DNA of 64,000 nucleotides from Mycosphaerelloides madeirae (lineage: Eukaryota > Ascomycota > Dothideomycetes > Mycosphaerellales > Mycosphaerellaceae). The translations under genes were made by a program, and so were the position numbers. Under the pieces are notes generated by a model, which saw only the letters and a program-made list of their open reading frames with translations, made no database searches and was not told the origin of the DNA. Shown in pieces: positions 1 through 12,605 of the stretch. The stretch is from NCBI GenBank assembly GCA_002785995.1, contig NHNV01000013.1, positions 124,001 through 188,000 on the forward strand, written 5' to 3'. Positions within the stretch are counted from its first letter, which is position 1. Each line of letters starts with the position of its first letter.

Positions 1-3000
1 GCTCTCCAATTTGCTCGCCAAAGATTGAGCGTTGACACGGCCGGCATCTGCAGCAGACGCCTGTTGACGATACTGCACAGCCAAAAAGCGAGCATCGCGA
101 CCCAATTGTGACTCGCTGTGCGGGTCCCAGTGGCGTCCAGGCCCGCTGTTCAAACCGACGATGACCTGCGGCTGGTATGGAAGCATGATGGCGCTTTCGA
201 ATGCTCGTAGGACCTGGTCGTCGCTCAAAAGACCAATCCCGAGCTTCTGCAAACGTTCCTTGACGCCTTCTTGCTCGGCGACAAAGCCAATTGATTTGAC
301 TCCGCCCAGATCGATAGACACTGCAGGGAGACCTTTTGCGACTCGGTTATGGGCTATTGCGTCTAGGAAAGCGCCGCCTGCTGAGTAGCTGCCTTGGCTG
401 GCCATCCCGACTATACCTGTGAAGGACGACAGCATGACGAAGAAGTCCAAAGGTTTGCCTTCGAACTGAGCAAGCAGGTTTGCCGTCCCGCGGACCTTGG
501 GGAGGATAGATGCTGTGTAATCGGAAAGTTGTAGGTGCTCGAGAATGGAAGCCTGAAGCACGACTGATCAGTTCCTGTCCAGGTAACATGACCATAATAA
601 TGACTTACCTTGACGTCCAAAGCGGCCTGAACCACACCCTGAATCGCCGGAAATCCATCTTTCTCACAACTGCGTAGTGCATCATCCAGAGACGAAGCTT
701 TCGCGACATCGCATTTGATCAACTTAACCCGACAGGCATCTGATTTCGGCAATTCAGACGCCAGGCGAATTGCCATCGGGTTCTCCTCAGCGGTCCGAGA
801 GACAAGGATGAGGTTTCTCGCTCCATGATCCGCCATCCAGTAAGCAATCAAGCGTCCGAGATGGCCGGCTCCTCCCACGATCAGGTAGGATGCGTGTGGG
901 GAGAATCGGGCACTGAAGCGGCTTTGCAAAACCGGGATCTTGTCGCCAAGGGCCAAGGTCACCACCACTCGCCCTTGAAGATCATGATTATCTGCCAGAC
1001 AGAATGCTTGCTCCACATTCGAGATGGGATAGATAAAGAGTGGATTCACAGGTTTAACGCGTCGCTCGGAAATCAGCTCGACGATATGAGACAAAACTCG
1101 TTGGAGTTTCCCTGGCTGGTGTTTGATCCGCTCAGCCAGATTGAATGTTGAGAAAGTCGCATTTCCAGGAAGGTCTTGCGTTGGGAGGGTTCTCTTGTCT
1201 GTTGAGCCTTCATTCGTGATGTAAACCAAGTGAGCAAATTTGGCCAGGCAATTGGCACTTTCAGCTAGTGAAGAAGCTGATCCGATGTGAAGGACAGTGT
1301 CGATCCCACGGTTGTGGGTTCTTTCGAGTACCTCTGATGCGAACATTCCATTCGTCTTCAGCACCACGTGGTTGATTGGAATACCATACTGTTCAGTCAC
1401 CAGACTCTGTTGTTCATGTGAGTCGACTGTCACGAAGGTGTCAAGCCTTAGGTGGAGTGCCAATCGTATAGCTGCCAGCCCAATGCTGTCTGCGGCTGAC
1501 TGAATCAAGACTGAAGTAACCGGCTGTGCATGTGCTACGTCGACCAGCGACATATATGCGGTACCGAAGCTGACTGGAAGTGATGCTGCCTCTTCGAAAC
1601 CAACGTTCCCAGGGATGTGAAGTGCGTGTTCCCATGGCATCTGCGCCAATGTGGCGAAGGGGCCAGGAGCGAAACATAGAACACGATCCCCAGGAGAATA
1701 GCCTTGCGCCGCTGCGTGGCTGCTGACACGAGTTACTATTCCTGAGCATTCGCTGCCGATGGAGGAGTCGTTCAGGCGGCCCATAGCGACTGATACGTCG
1801 TGATTGTCAATTCCGTACGCACGAGTTTCCACTTCGATGAAGCCAGAAGGCAAATTTTCACTTTCATTCTCTCTTGCTGCGCTGCAGTCGCTAAATGCAA
1901 GAGATCGAAGCTGTCCTGGCGAGTCCACTTGCAGTCTCAGAGGCGGATCTGATCTGTCAAGGGCTTTCCACGAGATGCTGTTGGTAGCACAATTGCCCGG
2001 CGATATGAAATGATCACGAGTGACATCCTTGTACCATCGAGGAATAAAGATGGTTCCATCCCGCTCCGCGAATTCGTAGTCACGAACCGGCTCATATCCT
2101 AGATCAAGCCACGGACTCCTGCTGGACATCACCTTTAGGATAGAGACGATCGTCGATGCACCTCTGTGCGTCCAGGCAGGGACCTTTGGATCGAGATCCA
2201 AGTGAACGTAGTTACGACCCACATACTCATTGCGCAAGGCACGCAGGAAGCCAGCAGCCATGGCCGCTTCAGGTATTTCGCAGTCTATTGCTCCACCTCG
2301 AGTCACCCATAGCAGTCCCTTGCAATTAATAGCAAGAGCCTTGATGCCTTTCAACGCCACCTCGTCAAGGTCGGAGAGAATTGGGGTGTTATTCTCCGCA
2401 ACAAAGACGCAAGTCTTCCCGTTATATGATGCCGGATCATTTGCTGCAGCTTCAAGTTCACACACGGCCGGCACGTTCTCGTTGGTAGTCATTGAGCGTA
2501 GGGATGCGACCCATTCGTCGGGTGGAGGACTTCTCTTGCTGGTGACCAGAACGATATCCTCGCCTGCGAGATCGTCTAATTGCTCTCCAGTCGCGAATGC
2601 CAGCATTGTGGTGATGGAGGGGGTAGAAGGCAGATTGTAGTCGTACACGCTCATAATGTTCTCGCTGAAATCCGCACTTTCCAGGGCAGAATACCAGAAT
2701 CCGGCATTCATCAACGGTCCTTCCTGCCTCTGAGACTCTTCAGCAGCCCACCAGCCCGGGAGCAAGCCAAAGTATAAAACTCCGTCGATCAGGGGCTGAG
2801 TAGTTTCCATCAGCAGGAGTGTACCACCCGGTTTTAGAAGCGACCGTACGTGCGATACCGTGTTCGCAATGGATCGGCTCGCATGCAGAGCCTCGCAGGC
2901 CACGACGACATCGTAATTTCCAAGCCCGAATCCTTGGTCGGCTGGGTTTCGCTCAATATCAAGCTTCGAACAGATCAAGAGATCATCCCAAGCAGCGAAC

Positions 3001-6000
3001 TTGTCACGTGCGACTTCCAGCGCTCCATCGGATGTGTCAGTGAAGTGGTAGACCGAAGCCAACGGACCACCCGATTGTACGTCCTTGACTGTCTCCAGCA
3101 TTTTGTGCGTGGCTGCTCCGGTGCCTCCTCCTATTTCCAAGATGCGTGCTCGAGGATTTTTGTGCAATGCTAAACGAAGTAGCGATGCTGCTTGTGCTAT
3201 GCTCCTCTGTCTCCGAGGGCTTTGATGGTATCGTTCCAGCAAGCCATTCCGGGAAATCAACTCCTGGGCGTCGGTTTCTCCTCTAAGTACAGCAGCAATG
3301 TGAGGACCGATGTGGCAGAGCATTTCGCCATTGACGCCCGTGTTCTTGGCCGCGATGATACACTGCTGGTTTTCCTTCTTGCTGTTGCTAAGCCACTTCT
3401 CACTGCCTGCTGCTAGGCGCCCTGAGGCAGCCAGCTCGATCTGGCTTTCCATCCAGGCGACGTATTTTGCTTGATGGCTTTCGAGCTGACCCATTTCAAT
3501 TTCTTCCAGATCCACCAGCGCGGTCTCGATGAAGTAGACAGAAGCTTTCGACAAGATCGTCCGAGTCTGTTCGTCCTCTTCAAGACCCTCAATCGGGCGG
3601 TTTAGCTGCCCTTTGAGATACTGAAAAGTGTTGCTCGACGCGAGTGAGAGATCAGGCGCCCACTCTAATGTGCTACAGAGAGTGTTTCTGGATGCCGTCG
3701 AGGGTGGGGAGCTCTGGTCGGCTCCCAAAGATTTACAGGAGATGCCTCTCACGCGGAGAACTTCCGTGCTGGGAGCACTTTCCTCAACAACTGATATGTC
3801 AGCAGCTATGCTCTGCGAAGTGGCGTGCGAAATTGTAGTGTAGGCCATAAATTGGTGGCCAGTCTCATTGCTCATGTTGGCGGAAATCCAAACATCTTGT
3901 ATCTTTCTCGGGATGCGGGCACTGGATTGACCCGACTCGATGCCATGCAGAGCAGCATACGTGGTCGCCAAAAAGGAGTCAAGGGTGGTAGGATGTAGCA
4001 GAAGTCGAGGATTTGAAGCGCCTGAAAGGTTGGAGACCTTGACGATGCTCTGTGACCTCTGGCTCTTGCCATCCTGAATGATGGAAGCGATGTTTCGAAA
4101 TGAGGGACCGTGGTGGAAACCAGCCGAACTCATAGTTGCCCACAGGTCGCCAGGATCGATATGTCGTACATAGCCAGTCCAGTCCTTTTGCGAACTGTCT
4201 GTGTCAAGGGAAGCCTGATCCAACCCTGCAGACACCAACCCAGTGGCATGCAATGTCCACTGACCTGACATAGTGACAGAATAGATGTCGAATCGCTTAC
4301 AGGCTTGTCGCTCGCTTTCTCGATCAGTGGCTGGCCGAAGCATCGTCTGCACTTCGATTCCTGGGCTGCTGTCTGGTACCACAAGTGCGCTGTGGAAAAC
4401 GATATTTTGCAGATGATAGCCAAATTTCGTCCAATGATTGGTTTGTGGAACTCCGTGCAACGCATTGTGCTCCTGTCGGATACATTCAGCCATTGCTTCG
4501 ATTGCCAGGCACATATACCCAGCCCCTGTGTACACCATGTCCGATTGAATGACATGGTCTTTGACCCATGGGGCCTCCGCTGCAGAAAGCATCTGTCTCC
4601 ATGTTAGAGTCGATGGCTGCAATCCAGGAATCTGTAGCCCAAGAAGATCATGCGGCGCTTGGCTCCTCTCACGAAGGGCTTTGCTGATTCGCGGTTCGTA
4701 CCAGTATTTTTTCTGATGGTTCCATGGATAAGGTGGGATGTCTGTCAACGGTTTCAGATGACGAGGTGTGCCCAAAGGGAAGTTGACTTCTCCAATGTTG
4801 AGAGGATATCCCTCGGAGAGCAGATCCACGGCAAGTGCTTGCACACTATCGATGGCGCTCGTGCCGCGGATGAGGGTACCGTAGTAGGGCAGCTGGACGT
4901 TTTCAAAAACGGGAATCTCAAGGGTCTGGCGAACAGGAGCAGCAAGAGCTGTGTGAGGTCCCACTTCGACGAGGACATCAACGCTTGACTCGTCTGCGCC
5001 CGCCAGTATCATCTGAGTGAGAGCATCGACGAATTGAACTGGCTGGACCAAACTATCGACCCAATGCTGTGGGTTCGCAACCTCGGAATGGTCGAATATC
5101 AGGTCGCCCGTCACAGGGGATGAGTATATCACCTCGGTTTGCGAATCGTAGTCTTGCTTCTCTTGCGAGAACACGGTTTGAAGCGCCCGGCCGTAGGCAT
5201 CAGATATCGGAACAAGATGATGTGAGTGGTAGGCGACATCCACTTCCAGATAACGAGCGAATGTTCCATCTTGCTGAATCTTCTTGACGACTCGTTGGAG
5301 CGGTTCCAGATCACCAGATAAAGTCGTGCTCGACGGACTGTTGACACAAGCCACCACCACTGCTCCATGCTCCGCAACTTCATCGATGATGCTCTGCGAT
5401 TCTTCCTCGCTGAGGCCGATGGCTACCATGCCGCCCTTGACTTTGGGCTGGCTTTCGGCGATGAGTGCGCTGCGATAATAAGCAATGGCAATGGCATATC
5501 GAAAGCTGAGGGCTCCAACAGCATAGGCCGCAGCGATCTCTCCACTGGAGTGGGAGGTCACCGCCGTCGGGGTTATGTTCCACGAGCGGAGGAGATTGAC
5601 AAGAGAGATCTGTACAGCCGCACATATTGGAACGCTCAGGCCAGCTTCCTTGACTCTTGTGGCCTCTGCGTCTCGTTGCAACTCTTCAAGTAGGGACCAT
5701 TTCGCCCCAAAGTCTCTCAAATATTTCTCAGCTTCCATCATTGACGTCTTGAAGATAGGATAGGTAGAGAGCAGTTCTCTGCCCATGGCAGGCCATTGGG
5801 CACCCTGCCCAGTGAAGATGATACCGAGGCGACAATCGCCACGAGTGCGCCGAGCTGTCAAAGGATTGGTTTCCAGTGACTCAACGGTCGGGCTCAGATC
5901 CTGTTTCATCGAGATAGGTCGAGCAGCGACCCAGGAAAATAGTGTACGACGCTGGCCGAGGGTGTATACCAGACGATCGAGGAAGTATTTTGAGGTCTGC

Positions 6001-7839
6001 GATTTCTTGCTTCTTAGATATTCTCCAACCATGGAGATCATCTTCTTGAGGGCATGCTTGTCATTCGCACTGAGAACCAATAATCTCGTCTCCAGATCTC
6101 CGCACGCAAGGCCGACATCACGTTCGCTGTATCTCGTAGAACCATTGATTTGCGGCAGCTCTGGTGCTTGCTCGACAATGGCATGCACGTTCGACCCGCC
6201 ATAGCCGAAATTGTTGATCGAAATCCGTCGGACTTGACCAGGTAGTACAGTCCACGGCTTCAGTTCCCTGACTACACGGAGGTTCCAACTCTTCAGAGCG
6301 AGTTTCGGGTTGGGTTTCTCGAAGTTGATGGTCGGAGGCATCAGACCCTTCTCAAGTGCCAGGACACCTTTGATGATGGAGGCAAGTCCACTCGTTGCCT
6401 CAGTGTGGCCTATATTGCTTTTGACGGACCCTATTCCAAGGGCGGGACGGCCAGGTGATCGAAATACAGAAGCAATAGCCGATGCCTCAACGGTATCTCC
6501 GATTATGGTGCCTGTGCCTATGTCGATGGAGACAATATTAGCACATTCCAAAGACTTGTGTATGTGGCCCTTCAAAACGACGTACCGTGGAGTTCAGCAA
6601 ACTGTGTGTCTTTGGGATCAATGTTAGCTCTACGATAACATTCGCGAACAAGGAGTTCTTGTGCAGATTGACTTGGCGAGGTGATAGTTTCCGTCTTCCC
6701 ATCATGGTTGGAATATGTCTCGCGAAGAACAGCCCGGACAGGGTCACCGTCAGCTATGGCGTCGTTCAAACATTTGAGAACGATGGTTGCAACACCCTCA
6801 CCGCGCCCATAGCCATTTGCTCGTGAATCGAACGAGAAGCATTTCCCATCCGGTGAGAGTAGCCTGTCGTGATAGATCAGTGACGTCTTCTGAAAATGCC
6901 CACAACATATTCGAACACGAAACGACTCACCCAAGAGAGCCGAGACTCTTGAATATGTCGGGACCCAGCATCAAGCTCGAGCCGCCAACAAGAGACATTT
7001 CCGATTCTCCACTCCGAAGACTTTGGACTGCCTGGTGCAATGCTATCAGTGTGGAGGAGCATCCAGTATTTAGCGTCATGCATGGGCCACGAAGGTCAAA
7101 GAAATGTGAGACTCGACTCGACACCATGGCAGGACCTGCACCAGTGGACCATTGCCTTGGAAGGTCGTCTCCATCTCGCATCATGGCATCGCTATACTCT
7201 CCAAAAGTTGTTGCGGCGTACACGGAGGTCTTAGAGCCGGCGACCTTGGCCAGAGGTAGTCCAGCTGTCGAAATCAGTATTAATATTGGGTCTTGATCGC
7301 GGAGTGCGATTTCGGTTGTCCAGTCGAAAGAGGCGTACCATTTTCCAATGCTTCATAGGCAGACTCTAGTTGAAGTCGAACTTGAGGGTCCAAGGTCTGT
7401 ATTGCAGCCGTTAGTCGATGTGGCAAGAGTCGCAAGTCGACGATGCATCTGGTTATATGGTCCGTACCGAGGCCGTCTCTGTAGACAAACTGAAGAACTG
7501 CGCATCAAAAAGTCCAACATCCTCGTTCAGGAAGTGTGCGCCTTTGACATTCGTCTGGTTCCAACGTCAGCGCTTGAGAACACTGACGTGATGATGAAAG
7601 CGCCAGTGTGAAGTGCATACGGTATTGGACCTCTCGCCGTTAGGATGGTAAGTGCCAGTCGGATCAAATCTGCTGGTCGGTACTTCGCTCCAGGCATCCT
7701 TTCCGTTCGCTAGCAGTTCCCAGAAAGCCTCCGGATTCACTGCGTCACCCGCAAATCTGCAGCTCATGCCAATGATGGCAATGGGAGCGGAGCCCATGAC
7801 TTCTTCTTCGTCGCTGTCGTCGTTGCTTGTGCTCGCCAT
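1..7839 (-). CDS. Highly reducing polyketide synthase (KS-AT-DH-MT-ER-KR, C-terminal ACP beyond the left edge)
   Basis: Iterative type I HR-PKS, predicted to build a reduced acyl chain for the cluster. I place seven exons: 7621-7839, 7468-7554, 7339-7396, 6931-7264, 6586-6863, 609-6517 and 1-552 (open at the edge). All junctions are GT-AG and keep frame, giving at least 2479 residues. KS: Cys about 190 in LNTGCSSTL, then ELHGTGT and NIGHTE. AT: catalytic Ser about 649 in SHSSGE (usual first Gly is Ser), with AYHSHHL. DH: His about 981 in DHVIQSDMVYTGAGY, where the usual Gly and Pro of HxxxGxxxxP are Ser and Thr. MT: EIGGGTGAAT near 1455. ER near 2003 reads QSAADSIGLAAI where active enzymes have HAAAGGVGQAAI, so it is probably weak or dead. 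KR: GGAGHLG near 2210 and catalytic Tyr in ASQGSYSAGGAF. The start at 7839 is the last ATG before the KS. Only the ACP end should be missing. Confidence 0.93.
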
Positions 7840-8591
7840 GACTGTACATTTCTTGAGTTCCGCTCGATCATTCAGTGGCCGGCTGAGTGGCACAGTAGAT
7901 GTAAACACGTCCAAGGCAAACTTGCTTGGCAAGATGAAGTAATCATGATCGTTTATTGTTTTGCTCTAGGGTCGAACCGCGCCGTCCACTCGAAATTGTG
8001 TGCATTAGCGCTAAAGATCGCCGAGCGACGATGAACGGGATGCCCCTTTGGGGGCAGATTTTCGTTCTAGATTCCAGGGCTGAAAGGTTGCGAGCGTCCA
8101 CGTTTTCCAGCTCGTCGCCCTAAAACCCGATCGATGCGATTTCCAGGACGCACAGGATGACCACGCAGCCACCACGAGTCCGAAAAGCCGCACGAATTGT
8201 TTCAGCTCATGCGGAAGGAGTCGCTCTCCGGCCCTACTTCTTTCCCAAGAAAGGTGGAGGAATCCTTCGGCGAATCCTTCATGTAAGCGATGGAGTGCGG
8301 GATGCCCGCCCATCAAGACACGTGAAGTGATCTCTTTTTCACGTGGAAGCTTGCTCTAGCCTTATGCTTTCAAGGTACATCCTGTGATCCGGTTCTTCGG
8401 ACCTTCAGCACCGAAAGAAGCATGCCATGGCGAAATTCAAATTGTAAGCGGTATATTACGAGCTTAGCTGATGCGGTCGATAACTGGAATCATTGGCTTT
8501 CTCGAGCAACATGGACAAGTCGACTTGCCGGAAAGTTCAAAGAGTACTACTGGAAGTTTTCGAGTGCATTATTGCCCTGATGAGTTCTGAA
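7840..8591. promoter_or_regulatory. Intergenic: HR-PKS promoter and acyltransferase 3' flank
   Basis: This 752 bp stretch separates the HR-PKS start from the stop of the same-strand acyltransferase. Open frames here are short and carry no recognisable motif. It should contain the HR-PKS promoter and the acyltransferase terminator. I found no site I could name with confidence. Confidence 0.4.
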
Positions 8592-10025
8592 TCAGCCCAG
8601 CATTTTGAAGTAGCGCCTCCACTTGTTATCGGCGTTGAGATAGTCCAACTCCTCCTTCGGCAGACAGAGCACAACAGGAACGTTGCCTCGCTCAGCTGGC
8701 GTAATGGTGATGGATCCGGGGAGAGGTGTAGTGTTTGGGCGGCGGAAGAAACGCAACTTGCCCAGGAGAGGTCCAAAATCCTGCAATGACGAGGCGCCCT
8801 CTCTCGCATCACCCATCCCAACCGTTGTGCTCGTGGCGATGAGATGCACAGTCGGGTCAAATTTGCCTCCGTACATGAGCGTCGATTTATCTGGCTCACG
8901 AGCAATGAACGTGGCGAAACTGCGTACTGCCCATGCATTGTTGACGGCGTTCAGGTCTCGGCGGAGTGTGAGGGCAATGGTTGAAAGCGGCGAAGACGCT
9001 ACCTGGTCCAGTCGTAGCCATGTCGAAGCGTGATATATCATGTGGCCCATGTATGCGGATGGCACGCCCATGGCCATGCGTGCGTCGATAGCGCGACCGA
9101 ATTTGACCAGTGATTGTGCCGTTCCGAGTTGCTGGCTCCGTGCCATGCGCATAGCACTCACTCGTTGCCAGATGAAAGCACAGATGACATCGTTCTCTGA
9201 AAGCGCAGAAGTCGATGATGATGCTGGGTTAGAAGCTATCTCCGCCATCGCCAGCCTTCGTAGTGACGAGAGAGCTGTAAGGGGTAGATGGAAGTAGCAC
9301 CACTGTGGGGGCGAGATGAAATTTGCTATGCTGAAGTCGGCCGGACGACGAAGGTGGGAGTAGTCCACCATTGGTTCACCTAGAGGAATCAGGGGTATGA
9401 CACGACTTCGGTCGCGATTAGCTTGCTCTATGTCCGCCTCTGGAATTTCATCTCCATTGACGGCCGCAGCTAAGAGTCGCGCGAACTGCAAGATACCGGT
9501 AGCGTCCATGACATTATGATGTGTGCTCACATTCAGGAGTAGACCCTGGCGTATAAAGTTCGCTTGCAGACGAAGAATCGGAACTGGGCCGTCGATCCCA
9601 TGAGGGCGAGGCAATCCTGGATAGGGTGTTAGAACATCACCGCTCAGCTCTTTTATCGGTACATTGCTGCGGAGGAGCTCTTCCATCGATGGAAGGAGGT
9701 CGTCGCAGTCTTTGACGATGACAACAGTATTGGGTCCGTCTTCATCAGGCCATGCCGCGGGCCTGTATGTGCCAGAGTAGCCCTTTTTACCAGGGGTGTG
9801 TTGGACTTGCCAGCCGAGCCAAGGTATATGGGAGATAAGTTGATCAACTGCATCTGTCAAGGCCAGAGCCACTTCATCTCGAGCCACGTGGGGTGAAAGT
9901 TCGAATCCGAGCATAAGATGTGCGAAGCCATTCAGGAAAGGAAACTGGGATATCGCGTCCTGAAACGCATCCGCTGGAGGATTATCGAGTGGAGCTTCTG
10001 CGTTAGTCGGCGTGGTAGGTTGCAT
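8592..10025 (-). CDS. TRI101/BAHD-type O-acyltransferase
   Basis: Single-exon 477-residue protein of the trichothecene 3-O-acetyltransferase-like (BAHD superfamily) group, which move an acyl group from a CoA or carrier thioester to a hydroxyl. The catalytic HxxxD motif is HHNVMDATG (His170 and Asp174), and near residue 420 there is DFGPLLGKL, a variant of the family's DFGWG. The length is normal. I chose the ATG at 10025 because homology-like sequence begins there; the frame stays open upstream to 10517, but that part looks like leader. In azaphilone clusters an enzyme of this type esterifies the pyranoquinone core with the HR-PKS product. Its position directly beside the HR-PKS on the same strand fits that role, which is inference. 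Confidence 0.85.
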   Translation of the reverse strand: MQPTTPTNAEAPLDNPPADAFQDAISQFPFLNGFAHLMLGFELSPHVARDEVALALTDAVDQLISHIPWLGWQVQHTPGKKGYSGTYRPAAWPDEDGPNTVVIVKDCDDLLPSMEELLRSNVPIKELSGDVLTPYPGLPRPHGIDGPVPILRLQANFIRQGLLLNVSTHHNVMDATGILQFARLLAAAVNGDEIPEADIEQANRDRSRVIPLIPLGEPMVDYSHLRRPADFSIANFISPPQWCYFHLPLTALSSLRRLAMAEIASNPASSSTSALSENDVICAFIWQRVSAMRMARSQQLGTAQSLVKFGRAIDARMAMGVPSAYMGHMIYHASTWLRLDQVASSPLSTIALTLRRDLNAVNNAWAVRSFATFIAREPDKSTLMYGGKFDPTVHLIATSTTVGMGDAREGASSLQDFGPLLGKLRFFRRPNTTPLPGSITITPAERGNVPVVLCLPKEELDYLNADNKWRRYFKMLG

Positions 10026-11048
10026 GGTCGATAGTGTCGAAGATAGCCAACATATGGCCAGCACGTAAGTGAATGCTCTGAGCCTGTATAGCACCGGAGA
10101 TACCAGCCCAGAAGTGCGGGGACCACGGGAAATTCGCGAAGCGTGTGCCTTGCGAACAGTAATGGCCTCGACGAGATGCAATGGGAGTGATGACAGGTTG
10201 GTGAGATGTGAATGGGAGAAATTCAACGTAGAGGCTGAAGTTGCCTTAATCCCGGCATGCTGACGTCTACCCAGACCATTCTGAAAACTACATGAGTTAG
10301 CGTAACTGCCAGTGTCCGAAGCATTTCGTAAAATCCTTCCGAGGTTCCTGTCTTCAACCTCCTCCTCTTCAACAATCAAGATCGATTCGAATGCGGGCCT
10401 GCAGACTCCCAATTCTCTCGCAGGATATGCAATTCGGAAGACGGCCTCTAAACAGCTCAAGATCAACATCAACGTGGGAGAGGCGCAACAAGCTCGAGTC
10501 CGCAGATGCCACAGCATGTAACCGCCGATCTTTTCCTTTCCATCTCACGCCCCTCCAGCCGTTTGTGCCGTGACGGTCGGGGATTGGATTGTGATTCCGT
10601 GGTGCACTCTCCCAATGGAAACACCAGAGACGCAATCAAGATAATCGAGCTTTGATGCTCCCCTTCCACAGCTTCCTCGTCTTCACCGATGGGTCCTTCC
10701 TCTTCGTCTGCTGACTCTGGAAAGAACCTCACTCCCTCATGTAGGATCGCCGCTTGGCACTTCGCGATTCCTCCTGCAGGCTAAACAGTACTATGGGCGG
10801 GAGCAGATAGCACTTAGCACGCACGACCTAGGAGCTTGCACACTTGCTGCTGTGTGTTTCTAAAAATCCTCCGATCAGCGCTCGGGCAACCAGCTTATTA
10901 CTCAACAAACCCCCTCGTCCCGTCTGCCACGTGCGTTGTCGGTGAATCTTACCTCTCCATCTCCGTCAAACCGTCCAAACCTCACCTCTCCTCTCTCTTA
11001 TCGACAGGCTTCCTGCTGTGAACATCTCTTTCTTTGACGACAGCGACA
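10026..11048. promoter_or_regulatory. Divergent intergenic region between the acyltransferase and the 7-TM gene
   Basis: About 1 kb between two divergently transcribed starts, so it should hold both promoters. A frame on the minus strand is open from 10026 to 10517 in continuity with the acyltransferase, but its composition (arginine- and serine-rich, no motif) does not look coding. The stretch just upstream of 11049 is pyrimidine-rich, as fungal leaders often are. No repeat or RNA gene was recognised. Confidence 0.4.
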
Positions 11049-12340
11049 ATGTCAGACTGGCGAGCACCCAACCTCGAAGCCCTCTGTGGCTCCTTCATCA
11101 TCCTCTCATGCGTTTTCACGGGGATGCGCGTCTATGTGCGCAAGCGGCAAGGCGTGCCCATTCTCCTCGATGATGTATTCATCATGGCGGCTGTCGCGAC
11201 CTTTATCGGGACTTGTATCTGTATCTTCATCAGTATACATTATAAGATCCTGGGATATCCGACACCGCCGGTCTTCTCCGAGCAGACGACGGAATTGAGT
11301 GAATTGGTACGCACGTCTCATGCCCTCCCAGGCAAGTTCTTTTTGCTGATGAATTACTTCCCCAGCTTCTCACAGCAATCCAATTCCTCAGTTGGGCCAA
11401 TCTCGCTTTCGTCAAATTGAGCGCCCTGTTCTTCTACAAACGACTCTTCGACGTTCCCGGCCCTAGCATGCGTGTCTTCCGAATTGCCCTCTGGACTACC
11501 ATAGTCGCCGTGGTAATCTGGTTTGTAGCTTTCATGTTCGTCACAGGCTTTCAATGTGGAACGCACTGGAGTGCATTGTGGGCCGACCCGGAAACGCACT
11601 CGGAGTACTGTACCATCTTGTTGCCCGCGACATATGCGGGTGTGATCATTGATGTGCTGTTGGATGTGTGGATTATCGTTTTGCCGATTCCTTGCGTAAG
11701 TCCTTCTTTTGAGGAGGATGGAGGGTGTGCTAATAAGAATGTCAGGTTACGAGGCTTCATATGGACACGATGAAGAAGGCCGCTACTATCGGTATCTTCT
11801 TGCTCATGGCGGCGTGAGTGCCCCTTTTATGCAAGCTGGCAGCTGTCGAGCTAACACGCTCTTTTAGTGGATTGGTCGCCTCGATCTTGCGCATGGTCGT
11901 GTTCATACAATTCGAGAACAGTACGTCAATTCTCAAAATCACAGCTTTTTGACCTCCTCACTAACCCAACCTCCTCAACAGTCGGCTACGCCCAACTCGT
12001 AAACCTCGACCTCCGCCGTTTCGACAGCAGACTCTACTTCTACTACATCCTCGAATGCGGGATGGCCATAGTAGCCATCAACCTGCCCGTCATCGCCACC
12101 ATGCTCTTCCGCACCATCCCCATGGCTTTCGTAGCACGTGTGAGAATGCTTTCCAGTTCTATCCTCTCCCTGAGCCAGCGCTCCGACTCGCACCGGGACC
12201 AGAATACGGATCTGGAAGCTAGTCGGATTACTGGAGGTACGAATACGGTTTCGAGTCATGAGGCGATTCGACTGGGGAATGTGACGCATATTAAGAGTGG
12301 GTATGATCGGGATAGTTCTGAGAGGCAGGATTCTTTTTGA
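11049..12340 (+). CDS. Seven-transmembrane rhodopsin-domain-like membrane protein
   Basis: Five exons (11049-11306, 11366-11695, 11746-11813, 11868-11920, 11982-12340) with GT-AG introns of 50-61 bp give 355 residues. The first 280 residues form alternating hydrophobic segments, with short charged loops such as VRKRQGVP, and the tail is polar and Ser-rich. This matches the fungal rhodopsin-domain family (integral membrane, PTH11-like in layout), which is large and mostly uncharacterised. I see no CFEM cysteine domain in front. It lies between the acyltransferase and the NR-PKS but is not a usual azaphilone gene. Sensing, export or self-protection are all possible and none is shown. An alternative in-frame start lies at 11034. 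Confidence 0.8.
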
Positions 12341-12605
12341 GGACGCGAGGTGTGGTTGACTTAAGCATGTCTGATCTTTTGATGTTAGCGAAATTCAGGG
12401 GAGTGTGGAATGTAGAAGTTTGCGAGTCATGCATATTTGAAAAGTTCAATAATGCCTCTATCTCATCCTGTGCAGCATAATCGTATCCACATCGATCTAT
12501 ATCTACTTGCTCTTTCTAATCACAATGTCACTTGCGTTACGAACATGCAAACAAGCCTATGCGAGACTTTCATCCTTCTCTTGGCCATTGCTTGGCTATC
12601 TCTTG

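Noticed and set aside
10026..10517. N-terminal extension of the acyltransferase
   Set aside because: The frame is open, but the sequence is low in family-like features and would add 164 residues to a protein of already normal length.
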